Positions 43,156 through 55,323 of a DNA stretch of 64,000 bases are shown piece after piece. Position 1 is the stretch's first letter. The number at the start of each line of letters is the position of its first letter. The stretch lies in contig CM070633.1 in the NCBI GenBank assembly GCA_036346255.1, positions 17,608,001 to 17,672,000 on the forward strand. Reading direction: 5' to 3'. Position numbers and translations under genes: made by a program. The notes under the pieces were generated by a model, which saw only the letters and a list, made by a program, of their open reading frames with translations, ran no database searches and was not told where the DNA came from. Source of the stretch: Ampelocalamus luodianensis. Its lineage: Eukaryota > Streptophyta > Magnoliopsida > Poales > Poaceae.

Positions 43156-43848
43156 TGTCGATGATCGAGTCACCAGTCTTACGAAATAAATAGAGGAAAA
43201 TGGCAAAGAGTTCTTGGGAGAGAATAGGATTGCTCTTTATTGTAATGAACTGGATCTTTATAGGGGGTGCCTTGCGTAAGGCAATAGACTAGCTCTAATT
43301 ACACAGAGTATATTGTTTGCTACCCTAATGCTTCATATGAAATCCAATTGTCTTGTCATTAATTGGATTCTACTCTAGATGCAAATGGTTTCGGCCCTGA
43401 TGTTCTCCCTTGATCTTTCTTTAAATAACTGATGAAGTGGTGGTAGTTAATTCTTGAAGAGGCGCCCTTTGGAAGTTTTGCGTTTGGTCGGAGAAACAGT
43501 GATAGTTGGTAAGAAGTCAACTGACCAATAGTTGATGTCAGTGGGAGATATAACCATACACTGGTTATTGTCAGTGAATTAGGGCTATAAACGTCATGTG
43601 GTTTGGAACAGATATGACATGTGTTCCATCCATCACACGGAAAGAATATACTTGGAATGGGTCCAAGTACCAATTCATTGCTTCTACAAGCAGTTATCTG
43701 GTCGGGGATAAGATATAGAACCTCGTCTGATCAGGGTACCCACTATGTAACCTCTGGAATCTATACGAGCACAGGGGTCATTAGCCTTAGGGGTTACGAC
43801 CACAAAAGTCGTGCGGTCTTTAATTAAATGTTTAGATATTAATCCTCA
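43156..43848 (-). repeat. 3' LTR of Tat element
   Basis: 693 bp; on the minus strand TGAGGATTAATATC...CATCGACA. It is clearly homologous to 57836-58532 but with many substitutions, so the element is old. It keeps a TATA box (43257-43262) that the 5' copy has lost. Confidence 0.92.
43257..43262 (-). promoter_or_regulatory. TATA box in Tat 3' LTR
   Basis: The minus strand reads ccTATAAAgatcc. The matching place in the 5' LTR (about 57945-57952) reads aagtaaagatc, so the promoter copy that would drive the element is damaged. Confidence 0.5.
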
Positions 43849-43854
43849 TCGACT

Positions 43855-43866
43855 AGTCCCCCGAAC
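43855..43866 (-). other. polypurine tract of Tat element
   Basis: The minus strand reads gttcgggggact just before the 3' LTR start at 43848. Confidence 0.6.
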
Positions 43867-44052
43867 TTTAAATGAATTTGTAGTGTGAACCCCTTCTGAC
43901 GAAGATTCTTATCGGGAAAAACAAATATCTTAATGGCAAAGTTAACGAGGTGGTTTGTATTCATTTTAAAGTTGAGAACCGTCCGGGAAACCGAAGAGTT
44001 TTTGCCTGTTTGGCTTCGGACAACCTCCCATTGTAGTTAATGCGAGTGCGGC

Positions 44053-44059
44053 TATAAAA
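44053..44059 (+). promoter_or_regulatory. TATA box upstream of the antisense ORF
   Basis: TATAAAA on the plus strand, about 155 bp before the first likely ATG of the antisense ORF and just inside the internal region. It could serve an independent promoter. This rests on position and sequence only. Confidence 0.4.
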
Positions 44060-44212
44060 TCCCCATTGCGCACAACTTTAGGGCTTTTGTGCTCTCCAAT
44101 TTTCTTTGAGTCCTCCATCTTTTTGCAAAAATATCCTCCGACCTACCCTTATCTTCTTGCCAAAAAATCTTCTCTGATCTCCTTTTGTCCTTCTCTGCCC
44201 AAGAAATCGGCA

Positions 44213-47131
44213 ATGTCGAATCAAATCACCCAATGGTCGATTTCAAATTTGAGCATGATGAAGCTTAAGAGCTTGGTGAAGATTGGGATGCTTCCCGATC
44301 GAACCTTGATTCATTGGAAATCAGCGATCGGGGAGCATTTTCCCAGCGGTGAAGAGGGAGAAATCCCTATTTTCCTCGCGTATGTCGAATGCAGCTTTAG
44401 GTTGCTAATTCACCCATTCCTCCCCAAGGTCTTGGAGTATTATGGAATAGAACTGGGGAATCTAGCTCCCAATTCGATCGCCAATATTAGCATCTTTATA
44501 TTTCTCTGCGAAGCTTACTTGGGGATCTTACCACATATGGAAGTCTTCGGGTATTTTTACAAGATGTCGAGGTTAGGGAAATCGATGGTGTCACCTGCGG
44601 AGTGCGCTCTACGCCTCCACGACGGGAAGGCTGATGAGTACATCTGTATGTACTTATAATCTTTATGGTCGTCATGGAAGAAAAGTTGGTTCTACATGAC
44701 GATCATCAAAGGAGACAGCCTTTGCTTCGCTGGCAAGGTGACGGTCGAGAACCCAAGATGGCATTCCTCTACGAAGGAGGGAAGAATGGGGAGTTGGATT
44801 GAAGCCATCCAACTCCTTAGCATCTAGGGGTTGACTTCTTGGCATGTAGTGAAAGAGTTCTCCACATATCATGTAAGCCCCTTGAAGCTCCGATCACGTA
44901 CATCACTCCGGTACATTGGTCGTGACAATACGATCATCGATTCTGCGGAATGTAAGTCCACAAATCCAGACTAGTATTATTTGCTTTGGTTGATTATTTT
45001 GTAACCTCACAGTCTCTTTTCTCTTCCTACAACCCTTTCCACTGAAGAAGTCAAGGAATAGATCAAGATGATCTGTGCTGGGGAGCCTAATGACAAGGCC
45101 ATGGTTCCTCGCATTTTGGCATCCTGTTCTCCCAAGGAGAGAATAGAGAAGCTTAAGGTAAAAAATAAAATTGTTCCTTTCATCATTTATGTAATTTTTC
45201 GATTGGCATGCCATAACTTTGTTTTTATGTACAGTCGGTCGGGCTAGAGATCAATGAGCTTATCGAGAGCTCTGATCCAATCGACACTCCAACCCCTTAT
45301 GCTCTAGTGGACCAATCAAGAGGGTGGCTCCTTGGAGGTAAGAGAGGCATCAAAAAGAAAATTACATTTTTTTAGATGAAGTTTTCCATCACCAAACTAA
45401 CTTTGAAGTATAATTAGGTGGGAGCAAAAAGGGATTCGTCGACCAAAATCATCGTGGTTGTGGATTTTGAAGTGGTCGTGATCGACAAGGCGGTTGTTGC
45501 TGACGCAACCGTCATAGAGGTTGACGAAACCACATATTCCAATCCGAAGGTCAGAGATCTAATTCTCGACCAACTAGTTGAGGATATTTCTTCCGACCTT
45601 CTGTCGGAGGGTGTGAGGGGTCTAACCAGCCCTACTGATTTGTAACTGGTGAAATTGGTTGAGACAAAAAGGAAGGCAAGCACTCTGGACTTTGCTCCAA
45701 AGCGTTTCAAGATCAAAACCAAGAAGACCAGGTATGTACACACAAAAAGAAACTTATGTAAATACATACCTTCTATGTTTCTGATATTCTAAAATCTTGA
45801 TTCTCCTTTCTTTTTTCCATAGATCCTCTGGGGTTCTGATCAGAGCACACCTCAGGAGGAAACTCCTGAGGTAAGAGTGATCAAGCCAGCCCCCGAGCAG
45901 GTGGCAGCGCCAGCGCCTGCTCAGGAACCTATGGCGGCTCCAACCCTGCCTAAGGAGGTAGGGGTTCCAGATGGATCCTAGTAGGTTCCGACCACTGTTG
46001 GGGTCGCTCAAGGAGAGGGGATTTCCTTGCTACTAAAGAAGTTTCCTGATCTTAGCAACTTCATTAGTTGTCCCTGGATCTTCGATGAAGAGAAGCTTGA
46101 CGAGGCCTGGGGTAGGATTTCGAACCATCAAGTGGAGACAGATCCTAAAGCTATCTACCCCGAATATATGGATATGGCGATCCAGGTAAGCACCTACAAC
46201 CATTTTTATAGCCCTTTCTTCAAAGTTTATTGAAAAACTTAAAGGAGTTTGCTATTTATAGCATATGGTGGAGAATTTCGCTGTGGTCGGAGGACTGACC
46301 CAGCGAATAACTAACTTGGAAAAGGAAAATTCTGAGTTGAAAAGTAAGTACTTCTTCTTGACCTTTTTGTCTTTCCTTCTTGCTATCTTATTCTCTATTA
46401 TTTATCAATTTCTTTTCTTGTCATTTTTGACAGAATTAAAGAATATTGAGATGGAGATTATGGCTAAAGAATTCAAAATAACAAGTCTTGAAGAGAGGTG
46501 CAAGGCCTACGACTAGTCGATCTAAGACCGGTCGACCAAATTCAATGAGGCCTCTCTCAAGCACAAAGAAGCCATCGAGGCTTCTGAGAAGAAAGCTCAA
46601 GGTAACTAATCGCAAACTTGACCAGGTTATCATATGTTGTAATTATATTTCTAATTTTTGAATAACTCATGCAAAGCAAGTCTGAAAATTAGAAAAAAAA
46701 ACTATTAAATTTGAGCATGACCAGGGGCAGAACTCGAGCAGAACCTTGAGGAAAAAATTCAAGACTCTCAATAAAATGCTATTCGATATGGGATCGGGTT
46801 CATGCCTACCCTCTTTAGGAGATTTGGCGGAGAAGGTAAACTACCTTGGTCATCATTTGAAGATCTCCAAGGTTTGCCCAAAACTACTCGGGAGAACTAT
46901 GCACAGACTATGAAGGAAGTTGTTGCTAACGGAGTCAATCTAGCTTTGGCAAAGCTGAAAGCTTTAGAACCCTCTATTGACCTTCATGTTGTTGAAGCAG
47001 ACTTCAACTACTCGAAAGATGAAGCGGTCAAGTTATTCGAGGAAGTAAAACCTCTCAGAAACAAGGTTGCGGAGGAAATAGAGGTCGGATCTCCATCTCA
47101 CAGCGACCAATCTGGTGGCCCCAAAGAGTAG
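44213..47131 (+). pseudogene. Tat antisense ORF (putative gypsy-type transposon domain, multi-exon)
   Basis: The ATG at 44213 opens MSNQITQWSISNLSMMKLKS. It continues as FLAYVECSFRLLIHPFLPKV and YYGIELGNLAPNSIANISIF and LCEAYLGILPHMEVFGYFYK, which fits the plant domain known as 'putative gypsy type transposon' (PF04195). The next exon reads SWFYMTIIKGDSLCFAGKV and ENPRWHSSTKEGRMGSWIEA, with a TAG stop after QLLSI (about 44825). Likely splice signals flank later exons (donors near 44951, 45158, 45335, 46343 and 46600; acceptors near 45235 and 46438). A coiled-coil-like middle (ITNLEKENSELK) leads to a final exon (about 46740-47131) with RFGGEGKLPWSSFEDLQGL and an acidic end. Its function is unknown. 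Stops make this copy a pseudogene. Confidence 0.75.
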
Positions 47132-48192
47132 ATGGTTGTAATATACAAATGTAAAAACTTACCTTTTATCATCAATAAAGTATTTTTTTATCTGTTCAAC
47201 TTTGATAAGTGTTCATATATTTCCTAGCCCCCGACTACTTATGTAGTAGAAGAACTTCTAAGGAAGTAGTAGACCAAGAAAAAAAGAGCACAAGTTGCGA
47301 CCAATGTATAATGTATGTGTTGATTATGTGGTAAAACTAATCATAATAATACTAGGAAATCCATTTGGTCAGAACCAATGTATAATTTTCAATAGTTATA
47401 GATTTGTTGTCATAACCGAAATACTATGTAGTACACTACATGGTCAGAAGATATTATAAGACTTGTCTTGATGAGGAGAAACTATGCAAGGATGTATGCA
47501 GAAAAAACGATAAGTGTTCTTATTTGTACAAACTATCCAAGCTGGTCGTAAAAGGTGCCAAGGACCAAAGACATGATTGACACTTTGTAAAACGTATTCA
47601 TGCACAAGCTCCGACTGGCAGCGAGGATCATAAGAAAAAAGGTCGCCGCTAGGAAACTCCTTCCAGTGGGTAGGACCACATGCAGATAGAAAAGATTTCA
47701 ACTAGAAGGTTTTTTGTGTCTCGGCCACTAGCCAAAACAAGTGTAGAACAGAATGTTGAAATGATGAAAGAAAGTATGTAGGTCTCTTAGCATGTAAGGA
47801 ACTATTCACAGTTGTTTGTATGATGCTTCTTTTACTCGTTTCTTCTTTGATAGAAGAGTGTGTGGTCGCTTCATGAGAATCATTGCTATGATAATCACGA
47901 TCAGAACCGTTATGGCATTTGGCTAATATGTCAGAGCTAGAAAGTAAAAGATATCCTTGAGAAAGGATGTCGGTGAGCACGTTGATCTTCTCCGATGATC
48001 TTAAACAATAGTAGTTTTAAACCAAACAATGGATAATCGATGTACAATTAACAACACTCATCGGAAAGGGAAAAAACATCTTTATTGAAATTGAAATGAA
48101 CAACTATACAAAAAAAACTTACACAATTGATCAATGTTCTAGGAATTAGGCAAGACACGCCCATCTGACATAGTTAGTCATACCAAACTTGG
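47132..48192 (-). other. Tat spacer between antisense ORF and integrase
   Basis: AT-rich noncoding DNA. No motif recognised beyond poly(A)-signal-like aataaa after the antisense ORF (near 47174). Confidence 0.4.
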
Positions 48193-49276
48193 TCAGGTGA
48201 CTTTGACCACAGTGTATGGAGCTTCCCATTTGGGAGAAAGTTTGTTGCGATTTTCCCGGCTCTGAATTTTTCTGAGAACCAGATCACCTACAACTAGGCT
48301 GCGAGGTTGAACCTTATGATTGTGGTACCTTCTCATGGCCTGTTGGTAGACTGTCGATCGTATAAGGGCTTGGTTTCGTCGTTCTTCAAGAAAATTGATG
48401 TCGTCGAGACGCCGTTCATTCTGATCGTTTTCATTAAAACAATTAGTTTGAGCAGAGCCAATTTTTAGTTCCAGAGGAAGCATGACTTCAGCACCATAAA
48501 CCAGAAAAAATGGCGTTTCACCAGTCGCATGACTGGTCGTGATTCGAACAACCCATTACACAGAGGGAAGTTCCTGAACCCAAGCTCCTTACCATTGTAT
48601 TAACTGGTCGAACACTCGACGTTTCACCCCTTGTATTATTATACCATTAGTTCTCTCGACTGCCTCGTTACTCTGTGGGTGAGCAACGAAAGCGTATTGT
48701 ATCTTGATACCTAAGTCCTCTCAGAATTCTTTAAAATTCCCGCTTGTGAACTGGGTACCGTTATCGGTGATTATACGACTGGGTATACCAAATTGTGTGA
48801 TTACGCTTTTTATGAGGAACCTCTTGGCAGCCTCAATTGTTACTTTAACAACTGGCTCAGCTTCTATCCATTTTGTGAATATAACAATCATTACAAATAG
48901 GAATTCAAAACCCCCGGGTGCTCTTGGGAAAAGTCTCAGAATGTCTAGTCCCCAGGTTGCAAAAGACCAAGAAAGATGTGTGGTCTACAAAGCTTGTATC
49001 AACTGATGTACTTGTCGACTATCAAATTGACATTGTATACACTTCGTCACAAGATTCTTTGCATCATGGAGAGTAGTTGGCCAGTAGTATCCTTACCTGA
49101 AGGCTTTACCGACCAGCATTCTGTAGGAATAATGTGCTCCACAGAGTCCTCCATGTATGTCGGATAATAACTTAATACCATCCGATTGAGATATACATCT
49201 CATCAACACTTCATGATATCCCCATTTGTAAAGGGTACATTCGATCAAAGTGTATGATTTGGCTTTTCGAGCTATA
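48193..49276 (-). pseudogene. Tat integrase (single frame with stops)
   Basis: One minus-strand frame spans the gene with only in-frame stops. The zinc domain shows HGGLCGAHYSYRMLVGKAF and CIQCQ. The catalytic core has the first Asp in WGLDILRLFPRAPGG, the second in IITDNGTQFTSGNF, and the Glu in HPQSNEAVERTNGII, so DDE is complete. The C-terminal part reads VYGAEVMLPLELKIGS and ends LSPKWEAPYTVVKVT. Stops follow AFR, QAL, KEF, IQW and PSV; the first (RQGYYWP in relatives) is explained by one C-to-T change. The gene is interrupted upstream at 49277-49281 by the family X insertion. Confidence 0.9.
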
Positions 49277-49281
49277 TGATC

Positions 49282-50919
49282 TGATGAGGATATGACCCCT
49301 ATGGATACAACTATATTTGCTATGCTTGTTGTTCCAATTATAAGAGCTCGTACGCTTTACTTAAATTATCAGGTGAGCTCGTTTTTAGGAGTGCCTTTAT
49401 ATTATATGAACTATATGATGCTACCTAATGCAAAAATATATATTTATGCAGCACCATGTGATGAGGACATCAACCCTTCGGATACGACCACTACTCCACC
49501 TCCAACTGGGCGATTCGACTGCCATCGATTCGGTTGCGTCAAATGCTACTCCAACGTGCCGATGAATTCGCTTCACTTATATCTGGTGCTGCGCCACCTT
49601 ACATTCGGCCGAGGGCCTTGTATCAATTATTGGGTCCAAAGAACAGCCACCACTTTAGGATATTTGGGCCGACCACCTCCCTGGCCCATATGGCAACCTA
49701 GGGTTACTGTTCAAGCGGTATTGTTCACGTGTGAACAGTACCCACGCCACCTCTCCCTCCTCCTATAGATAGTGGCCGCCTCCCCTCTAATTCCTTGGAT
49801 TTTGTTTAGTTAAAAGTTAGCTTCTATGCAACTTCGTGAATTGGCTTGTGTCGACTAGACCAACCATAATACCGCTTTGGAATCCTAATTTATCAAGTAT
49901 TTCATTCATATTCGCAATTTCAGATTGCTTATTTATCTTGTTCTTGCGTGCTTCTTCGGTGTATGCAGGAATCGATCTTCGTGATCAGGTCAACCGGGTA
50001 TTCGTGCACGGTTGATAACGACTTGTCGAGCAGTTCAGCAATTGCATGGTTTCGAGCCTTGCATGTTCGTAGCCAGGATCGTGAGAGTTGAGCGACTACC
50101 ACCGAACGTATCTTCTCATCAAAAGATCAGGCCAAAAATAGGACAGTCGGGTCCATCACCATGTCACTTTTGGTCCAAGACGAGCAAGAGTTCGAGATGG
50201 ACCCATTTTGGAATCCAATTCGGCCTTTAGAGATAGCCTCAACTTCAAACGAGCATAACTTTTACATACGGACTCCGTTTGAGATCCACGAGTACTTGAT
50301 TGAAACCTTATCTCACCCTCTTTCCAATGGATCTAGCCTCACCTCCAAAATCCTTCTGTACACACTACAATTGCCAAAAGAAGGTGTTGTATCACCTATT
50401 TAGGCTAATTTGGACCTTGTAATCGTACCCGACTTGGCCCATATGCCGGCCAGCCAACTAGGGAGGCACACTGTTCACATGAAAAGTAGTACCACCCCGC
50501 CTATCCTAGTTATGCATGGCTGTCCCCTCCCTATTTAAGGAGGTCGTACCCCTCTAGTTTTTCTCGGATTTTGTTTAGTTAAAAGTTAGCAACATTGCAA
50601 CTTCACGTATTGCCTTGTGTCGACTAGACCAACCCAAAATACCGCTTCAGAATCCCAACATTATTGAGTGTTTCAATCTTATTTGCAATTCAGATTGCTT
50701 ATTATCTTGTTCTTACTTGTTCTTCGATTGTATGCTGGAATAGACCTTCGTGGTCAGGTCGATCGTGCTTCTAGCAAAGTTGATAACAATCACGGAGTTG
50801 GTTTAGTGATTGCTGGGCGTATTCGTCGTGTACGATTGGTAGCCAAATCGTGAGAGTCATCTCCACCCAAATCGAATTATCCTTCTCATCAAAAGATCAA
50901 GACACTCATTGTCGCATCA
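49282..50919 (+). mobile_element. LTR-like repeat family X, two copies inserted in Tat pol
   Basis: A 1638-bp insertion flanked by TGATC (49277-49281) and CGATC (50920-50924), a 5-bp duplication with one change. Removing it restores the minus-strand codons EADRIARKAK of the Tat linker. It consists of copy A (49282-50158, TGATGAGGATATG...GTCCATCA) and a 5'-incomplete copy B (50159-50919, ending GTCGCATCA). Both match the repeat at 39578-40466. Two LTR-like copies with little or nothing between them suggests a small LTR element or an unequal recombination product. No coding sequence is seen. Confidence 0.75.
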
Positions 50920-50924
50920 CGATC

Positions 50925-52036
50925 AGCCTCTACATCATCTTCTGGAATTATGCCATGCTAAAGATAATTGTGGATCGATGTCATCCAATCACTGCTGGGG
51001 TCAATCTGTACGACCTCCAGTGGAGCATCTTTGCCCTTGGAATTGTCGACCACCGATGGTGTATCAAACTACTCAAGAAAAACTCTAGGCGGGACAGGTG
51101 ACCTTGTGGAAGCCATTCGTGCCAATTGGTCTGCCAAAAAGTTGTCCTTTCTAGGAATGTGTTGGATCTAAAAACCGAAGAATTGCTTTTCAAGTTTTTA
51201 TACTTTCGCCAAATAAGATGACATCTTGGTACTTGAGCATTGATACTCTTTCTCTACTTGATTCGCTACCAGTTGAGAATCGCCTTTCACTAGTAATCTG
51301 CGAATCCCAAGCGCTCTGGCTACTCGGAGTCCTACCAATAAACCTTCGTCCTCTACCACGTTATTAGTAGTAGGAAAGTTTAGTTTAATGACATATTTTA
51401 GATGTTCTCCAGTAGGGGATATCAAGATAACTTCAGCCCTCGAGCCTTTGAGCATCAAGGAACCGTCAAAATATATTGTCTACTCGTCGTAGTATTTGTA
51501 CTCAGGCCCTTGGGTGGGTTCAGGATTCGTCCATTCGGCAATGAATTCTGCTATTGCTTGGGACTTGATTGCTGTTCGACAGATGAAATGAAGGTCGAAC
51601 ACCCCAAGCTCGACCGTCCATTTTGCTATTCATCCTGATGATTCCCTGTTTCTGAGAACTTGACCAAGAGGATATCCGATCGGTACGACCACTCCGTGGG
51701 CCTGAAAGTAATGCCTTAGTTTCCTTAAAGCTATAAGGGGACCATAGAGCAACTTTTGCACCTATGGATATCGTTCTTTTCGTCCATGTAAGATTTTGCT
51801 TACATAATATACTAGTCGTTGGATGTTGTCACGTTCAACGACCAGTACAGCACTAACTGCCTATGGCGTTGCTGTCAAGTATATCAGCAGTGTTTCCCCT
51901 GATCTTGGAGATATTAAGATCGGGGAACTCGTAAGGTACTTTTTGAGCTCTTCAAAAGCATCGTTTGCCTCTTTAGTCCTTTTTCTCCTAACCGTGCTAT
52001 GAAATGACTTAGCGCTGCCATACATCCGGCTAGTTT
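50925..52036 (-). pseudogene. Tat RNase H plus second (archaeal-type) RNase H-like domain
   Basis: The minus strand first gives the normal RNase H remnant (ERDNIQRLVYYVSKILHG, LRKLRHYFQAHGVVVPIGYP), then, after a stop near 51485, TIYFDGSLMLKGSRAEVILI, FPTTNNVVEDEGLLVGLRVA and LVKGDSQLVANQVEKEYQC. The second set is the extra RNase H domain that Tat elements are known to carry, with Asp in FDGS and GDSQ visible. The frame then passes QHIPRKDNFLADQLARMAST into the linker that the family X insertion interrupts. Confidence 0.85.
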
Positions 52037-52730
52037 TTAGACTTTTTTCTTTGTGATTGGAGGGTGCATCTGGTCAATGGCTGATATTTTTACCAGGTTT
52101 GCTTTAATTCCTCTAGCCGAAACTAGAAATCCAAGAAGTTTACCAGAGGAAACTCCGAACACACACTTTTTTAGATTTAACTTAAGGTTATGCCTTCTTA
52201 AGTTATTGAAAGTTTCGTGTAGGTCCAAAATATGGTCACCTCCATTGATGCTCTTTAAAACCAAGTCATCGACGTAGGTTTCTAAATTTTGACCTATCTG
52301 AGGGCTAAAGGTTTTTTGCATTAACCTTCGAAAAATTGCACCAGCATTTTTTAGACCGAATGGCATATTTACGTAACAATAAGTGTCATATGGTGTGATG
52401 AAGGAAGTTTTCTCTTCGTTATCTTTACTCAAGTTAATCTGGTGGTACCCTGAGTATGCATCTAAAAAGCTTAACAACTCACAACCGAAAATAGAGTCTA
52501 CAAATTGATCAATGCGTGAAAGGGGAAAGTTATCATTCGGACAAGCTTTATTAAGATCTGTGAAGTCAATACACATTCGCCATATTCTATTACTTTTTCT
52601 AATCATTACAGGATTATTGAGCCACTCTAAGTGGTTAACTTCATGGATAAATCTAGCCTTGAGAAGCTTGTCAATCTCCGACTAGATTGCATCCTTCCGA
52701 TCTGGTGCAAAACGCCTTACCTTCTTCTTG
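52037..52730 (-). pseudogene. Tat reverse transcriptase
   Basis: A 189-codon minus-strand open frame carries IWRMCIDFTDLNKACPNDNF, LLSFLDAYSGYHQINL and YCYVNMPFGLKNAGAIFRRL. The catalytic ETYVDDLVLKS has YVDD encoded at 52265-52276. LNLKKCVFGVSSGKLLGFLV closes the palm/thumb. Just upstream (52606-52730) the frame reads toward the conserved EWLSNPV-type lead-in with stops. The RT residues look intact, so loss of function comes from flanking stops. Confidence 0.88.
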
Positions 52731-53520
52731 ACAGGTTTCTTGTCAAGCTGTAGAGCTAGCTTGTGCTCGATCACCTCTCTGGGGACTCCGGGCATATCGG
52801 ATGTCTGCCAGGCGAATACATCCAAGTTTTCTCGAAGGAAGGAGACGAGCGACTCTTCCTACTTAGGGTCGAGTCCTGCCTCGACCAATACCTTTTCGGT
52901 ACATGCCCTAGCATTTCCTGATGCAGATGGTATTTGGACGCTTCCCGGTGAAGCATCTTTGTTTATCGGAACCTCCTTGGTCTGGTCAGAAGGTTTTGGA
53001 ATCATCTTTGGTCTCGAGTGCTTGACCTGCGTGGAAGGTGAATTAGTATCCCTAGTCGAAAGTTCATCGACCAGTTCCAAGGACTTACGATTGCATGTGT
53101 ATGCCATCTTTCTATCCCCTCGAACCATTATGACCCATTTTGGCCCAGGCATCTTTAAACTCTGATAGTCGTAATTCGTAGCTATCAGGAATTTTGCTAA
53201 TACTGGACGACCAAGGATTCCATTGTATGCAGTTTCAAAATCTACTACATCAAATGGAATATTTCCTATCCAAAAGTTTTCTGGTCTTCCGAACGTAACC
53301 GGTAGGGAGAGTTACCCTATCGGTTTAGCAGTAGATCCTGGAATTATACCATGGAATGCATATTTCACAAGCTTTACTTTTGACCTGGGAATTTGTATTT
53401 CCTCTAATGCTCCCATAAACATAATATTTAAAGAACTACCACCATCTATTAAGACTCGATTAACTTTGTAATTATTAATAGTAAGCTCAACAACAATACG
53501 GAACCTACCTGGTCGAGTTT
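52731..53520 (-). pseudogene. Tat aspartic protease and pol linker
   Basis: The minus-strand frame KVNRVLIDGGSSLNIMFMGA (near 53470-53410) gives the Tat-type protease active site DGGS, with the catalytic Asp intact. ENFWIGNIPFDVVDFETAYN and GILGRPVLAKF follow, then a Ser/Pro/Lys-rich linker with KMAYTCNRKSLELVDE toward RT. A TAA stop interrupts at about 53315. The protease would normally mature Gag-Pol. Confidence 0.8.
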
Positions 53521-55323
53521 AAGGGATGGGGCAGTCTTCTTTGCTAAAGGAGATAAATGTCTCCGACCACTTGGATGGCTTGAAAGTGATCGGACACTCC
53601 GCGAGGTTCACTTCCTGCTCCACGTCCTTTAGATGGCGCCTTGATTCATACGAGGATGATCCGCCAAATATCATATCGACTGTGTGTTGCGGCTCCTGGT
53701 ACTCCATTTCTTCGTCGCCATCATTGTCCTTTTTGGAGCTTGGCTCTCCGAGCTCTTGTATGGACGAAAAATGGCCTTTACCTGCATAATAATCCTCTAG
53801 CTTTTTCTGCCAGGCTTGGCAGGTGCGCATATCATACCATGTCGCCTGACGAAGTGGTCACTACTTCTTGTTCTTCTTGTAGTCATCGGTCGAAGCCTTT
53901 GCCTTGTTCCAACTGGAATAATCTTTCTTACCCTTGGTAAACTTCTCGGGGATCGCAAGGACTTCTTTGTTGTCGGGCTTTGGGTTTCCCTTAACCTTGA
54001 GAGCCTTTTTATACTTCTTTTCTGACTTATCAAGGGCAGGTTGAGTATCTTCTCTTTCCGATCGATGGTTTCGTTCCATTCAATCGCCTCACTAGCGGTT
54101 GCATAACGATCAGCCATGACAAAAAGCTCGATGGTCATTCATGGAGGGTTCATAGCTATGTCCTTCGTAAACCGTCGGTTCCACAATCCTACTTTGAAAG
54201 CCTGAATGACATAAGACTCCGCGACCTTCGGTATAGAATTACGAACTTGGCTAAATCTTTTGATACACTGCTGGAGAGTTTCATTTGATTTTTGCTGGAT
54301 TCAATATAGATTGTCCACCTTTCCGAGGTAGTTGTACGTCCCCTGAAAGTTGGCAATCAATAGGTCGTAGAGCTGTTCCCAAGTGTAAATTGATCTGATC
54401 GCTAGGTTGAGCAACCAGGAACGGGCAGATCCTTCGAGGACCATGGGTAAGTAGTTGCCATCATGTTGTCATCACCACCAGCAGCTCTGATGGTAGTATT
54501 GTAGATTTGGAAAAACTCTAATGGGTTCTGAGTCCCATTGAACTTCTCCATATTTGCTGGTCGGAACTTGTCCGGCTAGCGTATAGCTTGGAGCCCTGCT
54601 GAGAAGGCTTGACAACCTGTAATCGAGTTGTGGCGCCTTCTTTGGAAAGGAGCTGGATTATAGTCAGTCGAGGACTAGTTTCTCAAGTTGGCCTACCGGA
54701 TTTCCGGTGCCCTGACTCGGTCGTGGACGTTGGTGTGATGCCTCCGACCGGCCGCCTGGTTCAAGTGATGTCAGAAATCACCCAGAACAAGCAGTGTCTC
54801 CTCGTTACAAATGGGAGGAGTGGCTTCATGAAAGAGCCATCTTCCCTCGTGACTCCCTTGTCAGAATCTTTGAGGAGGCCTTGGTATCAATCAGCTTCCA
54901 GTCCGACCATATTGACCCCTACTGAAGGAGAAACATTGGGACGAAGTCAGGGTTTGACTTTGCGAGTTCTGTTGTTCCCGGTACAATTATGTACGATGCA
55001 TGGTTTATTGGAGGATCTCTGATACCTATCCTGTGAGCTGAGCATATCTTGAGTCTCTGCCAGAGTAGGGTCAGGGTTATTTAAAATATCCCAAACTCGT
55101 TGCAGGTTTGAATTATTATCGAATGTCTTGGAGGATTCCCGCTAGCGAAAGGTGTTCGATGACCCGAACTGTCTCCCGACCTCACGGCTTGCCCTATTCG
55201 ACCCATCATGTGCTATGGGGTAGAAACAGGTGAATTAATTGATCGATGTCCATCAGTTCGGTGACCTCTGCTATTTGGTGCTTGAGTACTCGCACCATTT
55301 CTAGCAGTAAGTTGTGGCGAGTT

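Noticed and set aside
44066..44212. Starting the antisense ORF at 44066
   Set aside because: The codon there is TTG, lies almost on top of the TATA box, and the conserved part begins at the ATG at 44213.
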